From positions 5,550 through 18,249 of the forward strand of contig DAEE01000063.1 of NCBI GenBank assembly GCA_002495205.1: a DNA stretch of 12,700 nt, read 5' to 3'. Below the pieces are notes generated by a model. That model worked only from the letters and a program-made list of their open reading frames with translations, was not told the origin of the DNA and ran no database searches. The translations under genes were made by a program, and so were the position numbers. This DNA comes from Thaumarchaeota archaeon UBA183 (GTDB lineage Archaea; Thermoproteota; Nitrososphaeria; Nitrososphaerales; UBA183). Shown here in pieces: positions 1 to 6,956 of the stretch. The number at the start of each line of letters is the position of its first letter. Positions within the stretch are counted from its first letter, which is position 1.

Positions 1-747
1 CTCTCGGCTGGCAGGGCGATGCTCGGCCTCGGCGCCTGGTGGGACCCGCTGGCGAAGAAGGTCGGCATCGACAGGACCAAGCCTCTGCAGTGCATGAAGG
101 AGTACGTTCAGGTGATCAGGCGGTTATTCAGGGCGGAGGAGGTGACGTTCCAGGGGGAGTTTGTGAAGATGGACGGGGTCAAGCTCGACACGCTGCACGG
201 GACAGGCGCCCGACCGCGGGATGTTCCCATCTACGTCGGCGGGACCGGCTTCCAGATGCTGGAGCTAGCGGGGGAGATAGCCGACGGCGTGCTCCTGAAC
301 TACCTCGTCTCTCCGAAGTACAACGAGAAGGCGTGGGAGAGCATCAGACGCGGCGCCGAGAAGGCTCACAGGGACCCCAAGGGAATTGACTCCCCCCAGC
401 TAATCGCCTGTTCGATGGACGAGGACGCAGACAAGGCCGTAGAGCTTGCAAAGAGTCACGTCACCATGACCATAGGGCAGCAGCCCCACATCGCGAAAGC
501 CAGCGGAGTGAGCGAGGACCTCATCAGGGAGGTGCAGGAGCGGATGGGAGGTTGGCCAGCGAAGCCAGGAGGGATCGAGAAGGCCGCCGAAATCGTCCCC
601 GACGAAGTCGTGCAGCTCATAACCGCCTCGGGCACACCAGGCGACTGTGAGAGGAAGATCAAGGAGTACATGGCTGCGGGGTGCAGCTCCCCTCTCCTCC
701 TGCTTCTGAGCCACAACATCGAGTACGCTGTCGAGTCCCTGGCGTAG
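1..747 (+). CDS. LLM-class (luciferase-like) flavin/F420-dependent oxidoreductase, 3' part
   Basis: The 5' end lies outside the window; the reading frame is open from base 1 to a TAG at 745-747, giving 248 visible residues of a family that usually has about 320-340. The stretch SAGRAMLGLGAWWDPLAKKV near the visible start matches the family's 'S.GR..LGLG' strand-turn before a helix resembling 'KP...MREYV.VIR.L', and the later IYVGGTGFQMLELAGEIADG is the typical central beta-alpha unit. The closest well-known relative by eye is the methylenetetrahydromethanopterin reductase (Mer) group, so F420 is the likely cofactor in an archaeon; FMN cannot be excluded. The substrate is unknown. It lies 5 bp upstream of the SsnA-like gene and is probably co-transcribed with it, which suggests a redox step in the same catabolic pathway. 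Family assignment is firm; cofactor and substrate are inferred. Confidence 0.85.
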   Translation, partial: LSAGRAMLGLGAWWDPLAKKVGIDRTKPLQCMKEYVQVIRRLFRAEEVTFQGEFVKMDGVKLDTLHGTGARPRDVPIYVGGTGFQMLELAGEIADGVLLNYLVSPKYNEKAWESIRRGAEKAHRDPKGIDSPQLIACSMDEDADKAVELAKSHVTMTIGQQPHIAKASGVSEDLIREVQERMGGWPAKPGGIEKAAEIVPDEVVQLITASGTPGDCERKIKEYMAAGCSSPLLLLLSHNIEYAVESLA

Positions 748-752
748 GCGGC

Positions 753-2147
753 TTGGCCACAAAGCTCCTGGTTAAGGGCGGGGTGGCCGTCACCATGGAC
801 CCCAGACGCAGGGTAATAGGAGACGCCGGGGTGGCAGTGGTTGACGGCAGAATCACCAAGGTGGGCCCAGCCGAAGAGGTGTCGATGGGGTTCGCGGCTG
901 ACGAGGTAATCGACGCGAAGGGGTGCATCGTGATGCCCGGGCTGATCTGTAGCCACACTCACCTGTACGGCATAGCACTCAGAGGATCGGCCCTGAACAT
1001 CAAGCCCCCCTCGGACTTCCTCCAGATCCTTCAGCGAGTCTGGTGGCCCGTCGACGAGGCGCTTTCGAACGAGGACGCCTATGCGACCACGCTGGCGGCG
1101 GGCATCGAGTCCCTCATGAACGGGACTACCTGCTACGCGGACACCTACTCGGCGCCGAACGCCATCGAAGGTTCACTTGACCAGATAGCCAGGGCCTCTA
1201 ACGAGGTCGGAATCAGGGGACTAGTTTCATTCGAGGCGACCGAGAGGAGGAGCGAGCGGGAGGGGAGCAGGGGGCTGCAGGAGAACCTGAGGTTCATCGC
1301 AAAGAGGGACAAGGGGAGGGCAATGGGGATGATCAGCCTCCACGCCTCCTTCACTGTCTCGGACGATTTGATATCGCGCGGGGTCGAGGCGAGCCAGAGG
1401 CACAGGGTCCCGCTTACCATCCATGTCTCCGAGGGGCCCAACGACGGCTACCACAACATGGAGAGGTACGGCAAGAGGAGTGTGGAAAGGCTGCACGACA
1501 GGGGGCTGCTGAGCCCCAGAGCGGTCCTGGCTCACTGCGTCCACCTCAGCGAGCGGGAGATTGAGCTCATCGCCGAGAGCTCGTCCAGCGTCGCCCACAA
1601 CCCCATGAGCAACATGCTGAACGCCGTCGGAGTCGCGCCTCTGCTGGACATGCTCGACCACAAGGTGAACGTGGGGCTCGGCAACGACGGGTATGTCTTC
1701 GACATGTTCGAGAACATGAGGGCTGGCTTCCTACTGCAGAGGGTCGCCCGGCGGAGCCCGAACAGGCCGTCCCCCGAGGAGGTGGTAGAGATGTGTACAG
1801 TGAACGCGGCCAGGGCCTACGGCCTGTCTTCCCTGGGCTCCCTGGAGGCGGGCAAGCGCGCAGACATGATCGTAGTTCGGCCCGCCTTCACAGCCACGCC
1901 GTACTCGGGCTCCATCTACGGCTACATCGTCAATTCCCTGAGAGGACCAGACGTCAGGGACGCGATAGTGGATGGCCAGGTCGTAATGAAGGAGAGGGAG
2001 CTGGTGACCGTCGACGTCAGAAAGGCCGAGTCCAGGGTCCTGAAGGCTATGGAGCGGCTTTGGAACAGGCTAGGGTCCTCGCCCCCCGAGGCCGTGGAGC
2101 CGCTGGGGCAGGACGACCACAGCTCGAAGCAGAAGAGGGGCCGGTAG
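753..2147 (+). CDS. ssnA: SsnA-family aminohydrolase (amidohydrolase superfamily)
   Basis: A 464-residue metal-dependent hydrolase. TTG at 753 is preferred as start because it gives MATKLLVKGG, the normal family N-terminus, 5 bp after the upstream stop; an earlier in-frame start at 681 would add non-homologous residues overlapping the previous gene. Visible metal/catalytic residues are H68 and H70 (CSHTHLYG), H224 and E227 (TIHVSEG), H261 (LAHCVHL) and D312 (GLGNDGY). The segments ENLRFIA, LHASFTVSDD, ERYGKRSVERL and AHNPMSNMLNAVG are hallmarks of SsnA rather than of guanine deaminase or AtzA. SsnA proteins occur in bacterial clusters for anaerobic purine/urate breakdown with molybdenum hydroxylases, hydantoinase and carbamate kinase; they are thought to deaminate or open a purine-derived intermediate. 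The neighbours here (hydantoinase, carbamate kinase) fit that role. The exact substrate is not known. The gene converges on hyuA with 7 bp between stop codons. Confidence 0.88.
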   Translation: MATKLLVKGGVAVTMDPRRRVIGDAGVAVVDGRITKVGPAEEVSMGFAADEVIDAKGCIVMPGLICSHTHLYGIALRGSALNIKPPSDFLQILQRVWWPVDEALSNEDAYATTLAAGIESLMNGTTCYADTYSAPNAIEGSLDQIARASNEVGIRGLVSFEATERRSEREGSRGLQENLRFIAKRDKGRAMGMISLHASFTVSDDLISRGVEASQRHRVPLTIHVSEGPNDGYHNMERYGKRSVERLHDRGLLSPRAVLAHCVHLSEREIELIAESSSSVAHNPMSNMLNAVGVAPLLDMLDHKVNVGLGNDGYVFDMFENMRAGFLLQRVARRSPNRPSPEEVVEMCTVNAARAYGLSSLGSLEAGKRADMIVVRPAFTATPYSGSIYGYIVNSLRGPDVRDAIVDGQVVMKERELVTVDVRKAESRVLKAMERLWNRLGSSPPEAVEPLGQDDHSSKQKRGR

Positions 2148-2154
2148 CGGCCGC

Positions 2155-3528
2155 CTAGGCAGCCGGACGCCGCGGCAGGAACCTTCCACGTCCCCTCTTG
2201 CCTACGAACTCGCCTTCCTCCATGACCACCTCCCCCCTGCTCACTGTCAGAACCGGGTACCCTTCTGTTGTGATGTGGTCGTAGATGCTGTAGTCGATCC
2301 TTGAATGCATAGCGTCGGCCGTCATCCTCACCCGCCGGCCAGGGTCGATGACCACGAAATCAGCATCCGCGCCAACTGAAAGGGACCCTTTCGCCGGCGC
2401 GAGCCCGAACCTCGATGCGGGCGCCCCAGACGTGACCCTGACGAGGTCGAACATGGAAATCCTTCCTTTCCTCACCCCTTCCGAGTAGAGGAGTGGTACT
2501 ATCGCCTCGGTGCCGGGGACCCCGTTGGGTATCTTGGTGAAGTCCTCCTCGCCCCAATCCTTCTCTGCGCTTGGAAACGGGCAGTGGTCGCTCCCGACAG
2601 TCTCAATGACCCCGCCAGGACCAAGGCCCCCCCACAGGGCCGCCCTGTCCTCGGCCTTCTTCAGTGCGGGGGACATCACGAAGTTCCGCCCGTCCTCCCT
2701 CTCGTAGACTTCCTCGGTGAGCACCAGGTAGTGGGGGCACGTCTCGGCGAACACGTCGGTCCCGCTGCGCCTGGCCTTCTCCACTTCTTCCCTCCCGGCC
2801 CTGCTCGAGAGGTGAACGACGTACATCTTCGCCGAGGCGTCCCGGGCCAGCTTGGTCACCCTTGAGATGGCCTCTGCCTCGGCCTCCGCGGGCCTACTCT
2901 TCGCGTGAAACCTAGCCTCTGTGTTTCCTTCCGCCAGGTTCTTCTCGATAAGCCGCTGGATAATCCGCTCGCTCTCCGCGTGAACCGCGACCAGCCCCCC
3001 GGCGCCGCTGACAGTCCGCATCACCTTCAAGATGTCAGGGTCGTCGAGCATCAGCCCTCGCTTCTTGTAGGCGGTGTAGACCTTGAAGCTCGGGACCCCC
3101 TTCCCGACCACCTCCGGTATCCTGTCCATCTCTGGAAGGTTCTGTCCCTTGAACATCATGTGGAGCCCGTAGTCGACCACCACCTTGCTGTCGGCCTTCC
3201 TCCTGTAGTCGGCCAGCGCCCCGAGCAGGGTCTGCCCAGGCTGAGTGTCCACGAAGTCGACGATGCATGTGACGCCGCCGCAGGCCGCGGCGACGGTCCC
3301 CGAGTAGAAGTCGTCTGCAGACTTGGTGCCCGTGACCGGGAGCTCCATGTGCGTGTGTGCGTCGATCCCGCCGGGGATGACTATCTTCCCCCCCGCGTCG
3401 TAGACCTCCGCCCCTGACGGCTCGAGGTTTGGTGAAATTGAGACTATCACCCCTCCCTCTACGCCTATGTTGGACTCGAACGACTCCGAACCTGTGACTA
3501 CTCTCGCGTTCTTGATCAGCAGGTCCAA
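2155..3528 (-). CDS. hyuA: D-hydantoinase / dihydropyrimidinase
   Basis: A 457-residue cyclic amidohydrolase of normal length. The full binuclear-metal set is visible at expected positions: H58 and H60 (DAHTHME), the lysine that becomes carbamylated, K149 (SFKVYTAYK), H183 (AVHAES), H239 (YVVHLSS) and D314 (SDHCPF), followed by the substrate-loop motif NGVPGTE. The enzyme hydrolyses the cyclic ureide bond of hydantoins or dihydropyrimidines to N-carbamoyl amino acids; allantoinase is a less likely alternative. The start is TTG at 3528-3526 with no clear Shine-Dalgarno site, 11 bp after the stop of the amidohydrolase gene, so it is the third gene of an arcC-amidohydrolase-hyuA operon. In bacterial purine-degradation loci a hydantoinase of this type sits with ssnA and carbamate kinase, as here. 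No N-carbamoylase or beta-ureidopropionase is visible nearby. Confidence 0.9.
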   Translation of the reverse strand: MDLLIKNARVVTGSESFESNIGVEGGVIVSISPNLEPSGAEVYDAGGKIVIPGGIDAHTHMELPVTGTKSADDFYSGTVAAACGGVTCIVDFVDTQPGQTLLGALADYRRKADSKVVVDYGLHMMFKGQNLPEMDRIPEVVGKGVPSFKVYTAYKKRGLMLDDPDILKVMRTVSGAGGLVAVHAESERIIQRLIEKNLAEGNTEARFHAKSRPAEAEAEAISRVTKLARDASAKMYVVHLSSRAGREEVEKARRSGTDVFAETCPHYLVLTEEVYEREDGRNFVMSPALKKAEDRAALWGGLGPGGVIETVGSDHCPFPSAEKDWGEEDFTKIPNGVPGTEAIVPLLYSEGVRKGRISMFDLVRVTSGAPASRFGLAPAKGSLSVGADADFVVIDPGRRVRMTADAMHSRIDYSIYDHITTEGYPVLTVSRGEVVMEEGEFVGKRGRGRFLPRRPAA

Positions 3529-3540
3529 AGGCAGGGCCCC

Positions 3541-4917
3541 CTAGGCCCGGACCCCCGACCTTGCGATGAGCTCGTCCTGGTGCCGCTGCACCTCGGCGAT
3601 GATTCCCTCCTCGTCCAGGGTGAGCGCCTTCCCTCCTCTCAGCAGGAACCTGCCGTTGACCATGACGCTGTCGACATCGCTCCCCATGGCCGAGTAGATG
3701 ATGTTCGACACTATGTCCCTGTAGGGCGTCAGGTGAGGCTTCTTCAGGTCGATGAGGGCCAGGTCTGCTTTCTTTCCTGCCTCAATGGTGCCTACCTCCG
3801 ACTCCGTTCCCATGGCGCGGGCGCCCCTCACGGTCGCCATCTCCAGCACGGCGTAGGCGGGCATGACCAGGGGGTCAAGCAGCCGCCCCTTCTGGATAAC
3901 CGCTGCGAGCTTCATCTCCCTAATCATGTCGTGAGAATTGTTGCATGGGGCCCCATCGCATCCGAGACTGACGTTGGCTCCCGCCTTGAGCAGCTCGGGC
4001 ACCTTCGGTATGCCCGAAGCGAGCTTGAGGTTGGAGGAGGGGCAGTGCGCCACGTTCGCCTTCGTCTTTGCGACCCTCCTCACGTCCGATTCAGTGAGCC
4101 AGACCATGTGGGCGAACAACGACTGCGGACCCGCCAGCCCCACCTCCTCGATGAATTCGAAGGGGGTGAGCCCGAAGTTCTGCTTCGCGTACTTGACGTC
4201 CTCCCTCACTTCGCCTAGGTGCATGGTCACCCTGATTCTCTCCTCTCTCGCGAGGTCCGCAACCTCCTCGTATAGCCCCCTGCTGCATCCTCCGAGGGAC
4301 CTCGGCGCCACCCACGTCCTGACGAGGCCGTCTCTGATTCCGTTCCACTTCCTGACCATCGACTTCGCCTCTCTGATGCACGCCCCCTTCTCCTCCACCA
4401 GCCCCTCCGGCATGATCCTCCCCTTCCTGCCGTATCCTGGGCTGTCCATGATTGTCTTTGCGAGCGCCCCCCTCATCCCCGCCCTCGCCACCGCGTTCGC
4501 TATCCCGTCGAAGCCGTACCTCGAGACCACGTCCACGCCGACGAATGAGGTGGTGCCGCTCCTGATCATCTCCAGCATCGAGAGCTCGGCGCTGACCCTG
4601 CCGTCCTCTTCGGTGAAGCTCCCCTGAATCGGCCACACCCTCTCCTTCAGCCACTCCACCAGTGACAGGTCGTCGGCGCACCCCCTGAGGAGGCTCTGGG
4701 CGAGGTGCAGGTGGGTGTCAATCAACCCGGGTATCACTGCCATACCCCTCGCAGAAACCCTCTGCTCGGCCCTCGCGGACCCCCTAGAACCCGGGCCGCG
4801 GACCTCGGAAATCCTCCCTCCTTCTACAAGGATCGAACCCCCGTCAATCACCCTTCTGCGGGGGTCCATGGTCACGATGATTGCGTCTTCGATCAGGAAT
4901 GAGCTTGGCTTGGCCAA
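3541..4917 (-). CDS. Amidohydrolase of the AtzA/MtaD/guanine-deaminase group
   Basis: A 458-residue mononuclear-metal amidohydrolase. Metal and catalytic residues are visible: H69 and H71 (GLIDTHLHLAQ), H233 and E236 (MHLGEV), H270 (FAHMVWL) and D321 (GCDGAPCNN). The segment AHCPSSNLKLASG is typical of enzymes that deaminate ring amino groups (guanine, 8-oxoguanine, methylthioadenosine/S-adenosylhomocysteine, triazines). The sequence does not tell these apart. The start is TTG at 4917-4915, 9 bp after the carbamate kinase stop and without a visible Shine-Dalgarno site. Position between carbamate kinase and hydantoinase genes argues for a catabolic purine or related heterocycle deaminase rather than a salvage enzyme. 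Its N-terminal strand contains the decapeptide VTMDPRRRVI, which is also present in the neighbouring SsnA-like protein (encoded with different codons). Confidence 0.85.
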   Translation of the reverse strand: MAKPSSFLIEDAIIVTMDPRRRVIDGGSILVEGGRISEVRGPGSRGSARAEQRVSARGMAVIPGLIDTHLHLAQSLLRGCADDLSLVEWLKERVWPIQGSFTEEDGRVSAELSMLEMIRSGTTSFVGVDVVSRYGFDGIANAVARAGMRGALAKTIMDSPGYGRKGRIMPEGLVEEKGACIREAKSMVRKWNGIRDGLVRTWVAPRSLGGCSRGLYEEVADLAREERIRVTMHLGEVREDVKYAKQNFGLTPFEFIEEVGLAGPQSLFAHMVWLTESDVRRVAKTKANVAHCPSSNLKLASGIPKVPELLKAGANVSLGCDGAPCNNSHDMIREMKLAAVIQKGRLLDPLVMPAYAVLEMATVRGARAMGTESEVGTIEAGKKADLALIDLKKPHLTPYRDIVSNIIYSAMGSDVDSVMVNGRFLLRGGKALTLDEEGIIAEVQRHQDELIARSGVRA

Positions 4918-4926
4918 TTGGCAGGA

Positions 4927-5880
4927 TCAGGCCCTCGGGCCGACCACGTGTGTCCCGGACTTCCCCTCCAGGGCCTCGGTCAGCTTGCTGAGTTCTGCGA
5001 TTATGGCTTGTTCCCCTCCGCTCTCGACGAACCGGACGGCGGCCATCACCTTCGGCGCCATGCTACCTTCCTTGAACTGGCCCTCCCCGAGGTAGTTCAG
5101 CATCTTCCCGCTGGTGACCTCTGTCAGCAGCTCCTGCTTGGGGGTCCCGTAGTCGACGTAGGCTCCGTCGACGTCGGTGAGTATCACGAGGACGTTGGCC
5201 CCTATCAGCGTCGCCAGCCGCTGCCCCGCCAGGTCCTTGTCGATTACGGCTTCGACCCCTCTCGCCCGAGTCCCCTCCTCCACTATGGGAATCCCGCCTC
5301 CCCCGGTGGAGACAACCACGAACCCGGCGTCGACCAGCGTCCGGATGGCCGACCTCTCCGCAATTATCTTCGGGTCAGGGGAAGGCACCACGCGCCGGTA
5401 ACCGCGCCCGGCGTCCTCCTTGACCACGATGCCGGGCATGCGCTGCGCCAGGTCGTCCGCCTCTTCCTTTGTGTAGAAAGGACCCACCGGCTTTGTGGGG
5501 TGCGTGAAGGCCCGGTCGTTCTTGTCCACTGTCACCCTCGTTATCACTGTCACGACGTACTTCTCAATGCCCCGGGACTTCAGCTCATTCCTGAGGGCCT
5601 GCTGTATCATGTAACCGATGAAACCCTGAGTCTCCGCACCGCAGGCGTCGAGGGGGAACGGGGGGACGATCTTCTTGGCGGCGTCGTGCCTCAGCAGGGT
5701 GGCTCCGACCTGGGGCCCGTTGCCATGAGTGAGGACGATCCTGTACCCCTGCTCTATGAGGTCGGCTATCTTCCTGGCAGTCTTCTCGACGTTGCCATAC
5801 TGGTCTTCGAAGGTCCCTTTCTGGCTCCTCTGGAGGAGCGCGTTGCCTCCCAGGGCTATCACCACGAGCTTTTCTGGCAA
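4927..5880 (-). CDS. arcC: Carbamate kinase
   Basis: A full-length 317-residue amino-acid-kinase family protein. Diagnostic carbamate kinase motifs are all present in order: IALGGNALL (8-16), [10 protein letters not shown] (50-59), [20 protein letters not shown] (77-96), PTKPVGPFY (128-136), [17 protein letters not shown] (155-171), STGGGGIPI (191-199), VIDKDLA (212-218) and LTDVDGAY (234-241), with a late GSMAPKV. It interconverts carbamoyl phosphate + ADP with ATP + carbamate. In a catabolic setting it makes ATP by substrate-level phosphorylation. It is the first gene of a minus-strand operon with a deaminase-type amidohydrolase and hydantoinase, which supports the catabolic direction. No arginine deiminase or ornithine carbamoyltransferase gene is in the window, so this is not a classical arc operon. 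Start is TTG at 5880-5878; a TATA-like box lies about 34 bp upstream. Confidence 0.95.
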   Translation of the reverse strand: MPEKLVVIALGGNALLQRSQKGTFEDQYGNVEKTARKIADLIEQGYRIVLTHGNGPQVGATLLRHDAAKKIVPPFPLDACGAETQGFIGYMIQQALRNELKSRGIEKYVVTVITRVTVDKNDRAFTHPTKPVGPFYTKEEADDLAQRMPGIVVKEDAGRGYRRVVPSPDPKIIAERSAIRTLVDAGFVVVSTGGGGIPIVEEGTRARGVEAVIDKDLAGQRLATLIGANVLVILTDVDGAYVDYGTPKQELLTEVTSGKMLNYLGEGQFKEGSMAPKVMAAVRFVESGGEQAIIAELSKLTEALEGKSGTHVVGPRA

Positions 5881-5910
5881 GAAACCAATTCTACCTCTCT
5901 GGAAACCCGC

Positions 5911-5917
5911 CTATAAC
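5911..5917 (-). promoter_or_regulatory. TATA-like box upstream of arcC operon
   Basis: Read on the minus strand this is GTTATAG, centred about 34 nt before the TTG start of arcC. A transcript starting about 25 nt downstream would have a leader of roughly 8-10 nt. The same GTTAT core precedes the phosphoribosyltransferase and atpA genes. A purine-rich GAGAGGT lies further down, about 15 nt before the start, too far for a normal Shine-Dalgarno contact. Confidence 0.4.
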
Positions 5918-6003
5918 TCCTCTTCATGTTGGTATTCCCTAACCGGTGTCTTTGAGAAAGAACTGCAATCGGCTGCCACACGCAGGTTCACGAACGCGGT
6001 CAT

Positions 6004-6021
6004 TTCACACTTGGGTGTGAA
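6004..6021. promoter_or_regulatory. Perfect inverted repeat, candidate operator in divergent promoter region
   Basis: TTCACAC-TTGG-GTGTGAA is a perfect 7-bp inverted repeat with a 4-nt centre, located in the 185-bp gap between arcC (minus) and the phosphoribosyltransferase gene (plus). It sits about 10 bp upstream of the plus-strand TATA-like element, a usual position for a dimeric archaeal regulator. A related half-site, GTTCAC, occurs at 5986-5991 within the short palindrome GTTCACGAAC. The bound factor is unknown. Seen directly: the symmetry; inferred: operator function. Confidence 0.45.
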
Positions 6022-6031
6022 CGGGGCCCCG

Positions 6032-6040
6032 AAACGTTAT
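6032..6040 (+). promoter_or_regulatory. TATA-like promoter element before the phosphoribosyltransferase gene
   Basis: AAACGTTAT ends 26 nt before the TTG start codon at 6066, the distance expected for an archaeal TATA box serving a leaderless or near-leaderless transcript. The same 9-mer occurs upstream of atpA (7878-7886). Confidence 0.45.
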
Positions 6041-6065
6041 CTACGAAAACCAGACGGACATTCCA

Positions 6066-6566
6066 TTGGCCGAGTACAAGTACGTGAGCTGGCCGGACTA
6101 CGGGAACCTGGCCGAAGCCCTGGCGGAGAAGGTGCGCAACAGCGGCCAGAGGTTCGACCTGGTCGTCGGAGTGGCTCGGGGGGGCTTGCCGGTCGCGATG
6201 GTTGTCTCTGACCGCCTCGACGTCAGAATCGATTTCATCAACGTGAAATCCTACACCGGAATCGGCGTGCGGGGGACCCCCGCCATCCTTTCGACATTAA
6301 CTAAGGAAATCACTGGGAAGAACGTCCTGATTGTGGACGACCTGGTGGACCAGGGCGAAACCATGCAGGTGGTGAAGGACTTCCTGGCGCAGAAAGGTCC
6401 GAAGCTCCTTGAAGTGGCGGTCCTGTTCAAGAAGCCGTGGACCAAGTTCGAGCCCGACTACTACCTCGAGGTAGTGGACAGGTGGGTCGTGTTCCCGTTC
6501 GAACTGAGCGAGGTGAACAGGCTCAGGGTCGCGAATGGGGAGGTCCCTCCTCTCAGGGCCGCATAG
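6066..6566 (+). CDS. Purine-type phosphoribosyltransferase (xanthine/guanine/hypoxanthine PRTase family)
   Basis: A 166-residue type I phosphoribosyltransferase. The PRPP-binding loop VLIVDDLVDQGETM (87-100) carries the two adjacent acidic residues followed by the small-residue turn, and VVGVARGGLPVA (33-44) forms the pyrophosphate-binding loop. The C-terminal KPWTKFEPDYYLEVVDRWVV followed by FPFE is typical of archaeal Gpt-like xanthine/guanine/hypoxanthine PRTases, where the aromatic residue near W contacts the base. It would convert a free purine base + PRPP to the nucleotide. There is no helix-turn-helix extension, so it is not the GfcR regulator type. Start is TTG at 6066 (MAEYKYVSW), just downstream of a TATA-like element. 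It is divergent from the arcC-amidohydrolase-hyuA operon, which is consistent with a shared purine theme: salvage on one side, breakdown on the other. Base specificity cannot be read from the sequence. Confidence 0.85.
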   Translation: MAEYKYVSWPDYGNLAEALAEKVRNSGQRFDLVVGVARGGLPVAMVVSDRLDVRIDFINVKSYTGIGVRGTPAILSTLTKEITGKNVLIVDDLVDQGETMQVVKDFLAQKGPKLLEVAVLFKKPWTKFEPDYYLEVVDRWVVFPFELSEVNRLRVANGEVPPLRAA

Positions 6567-6584
6567 CTCGTCTTCCGAGCGGCC
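6557..6584. other. Interrupted inverted repeat at the 3' end of the PRTase gene
   Basis: GGCC (6557-6560) and GCTCG (6566-6570) can pair with CGAGC (6576-6580) and GGCC (6581-6584) around a 5-nt loop, with a bulge at 6561-6565. It overlaps the stop codon of the PRTase gene and is followed by AATGTTTAATT. It could help end the upstream transcript, but there is no real T-tract and the T-rich part looks more like the next promoter. Weak call. Confidence 0.25.
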
Positions 6585-6588
6585 AATG

Positions 6589-6596
6589 TTTAATTA
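6589..6596 (+). promoter_or_regulatory. TATA-like box of the ATP synthase operon
   Basis: TTTAATTA lies 30 nt before the TTG start of the first ATPase gene (6627) and 42 nt before the alternative in-frame ATG (6639). It is the only A/T-rich element in the 60-bp gap and fits the archaeal TATA consensus, so the ATPase operon probably has its own promoter rather than reading through from the PRTase gene. Confidence 0.5.
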
Positions 6597-6626
6597 CGCA
6601 AATCCGAGGCAGACGAAAAAGTCCCC

Positions 6627-6956
6627 TTGAGCTCAGCAATGGAGCAGACAGTCAAGGCACTGGTCGAGTTTGAATCAGCCCTCGACAGGGCCAAGGCCGA
6701 AGCCTCCGAGGCCAAGAGGAGGGCCATGAAGGACGCCTTGGACTGGGCAGAGGCCGCAAAGGCGTCGGCTGTCGCAGGGGCCACGGAGATCGCGGCTCGA
6801 AGAGTGACGGAGGCGAAGGCCGGGGCTGAGGCAGAGGCAAGGAAAATCAGGGAGAAGGGGGATTCTGAGCTGAAGGCGTTCGAGAGCTCCATTTCGCGGC
6901 ACAGTGCGAAGGCGGCGGAGCTGGCAGCCTCGAGGCTATTGGGTGAATCGAAATGA
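6627..6956 (+). CDS. ahaH: A-type ATP synthase subunit H-like, peripheral stalk coiled coil
   Basis: A 109-residue protein rich in Ala, Glu, Lys and Ser with essentially no proline or aromatic residues, reading as one long amphipathic helix (about residues 5-85) and a short C-terminal helix ending in ELAASRLLG. Size, composition and position at the head of an A-type ATPase operon fit subunit H, which pairs with subunit E as a right-handed coiled coil in the peripheral stalk joining the A3B3 head to subunit I. Sequence similarity of such helices is low, so the call rests largely on context. Start: TTG at 6627 (MSSAMEQ) or ATG at 6639; neither has a strong Shine-Dalgarno site. Its stop overlaps the atpF start as ATGA. 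Confidence 0.65.
   Translation: MSSAMEQTVKALVEFESALDRAKAEASEAKRRAMKDALDWAEAAKASAVAGATEIAARRVTEAKAGAEAEARKIREKGDSELKAFESSISRHSAKAAELAASRLLGESK
6942..6946 (+). promoter_or_regulatory. Shine-Dalgarno site of atpF
   Basis: GGTGA ends 6 nt before the ATG at 6953 and lies inside the end of the subunit H gene, supporting this start and translational coupling through the ATGA overlap. Confidence 0.55.

Noticed and set aside
681..752. Upstream in-frame start for ssnA
   Set aside because: The extra N-terminal residues (MQLPSPPASEP...) are unlike the family, overlap the preceding gene by 67 bp, and the TTG at 753 gives the normal N-terminus.
1..3528. Reading the left block as a Rut or reductive pyrimidine degradation pathway
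   Set aside because: The LLM protein is Mer-like rather than visibly RutA-like, and no dihydropyrimidine dehydrogenase, beta-ureidopropionase or other Rut genes are present; SsnA points to purine-type substrates instead. It stays a weaker alternative for the hydantoinase.
4918..5916. Plus-strand open frame of 332 codons opposite arcC
   Set aside because: It is the mirror of the carbamate kinase frame, which has every family motif; the antisense product shows no domain.
6066..6566. Phosphoribosyltransferase as a GfcR-type transcription regulator
   Set aside because: The protein has only the catalytic PRTase domain with an intact PRPP loop and no N-terminal helix-turn-helix.
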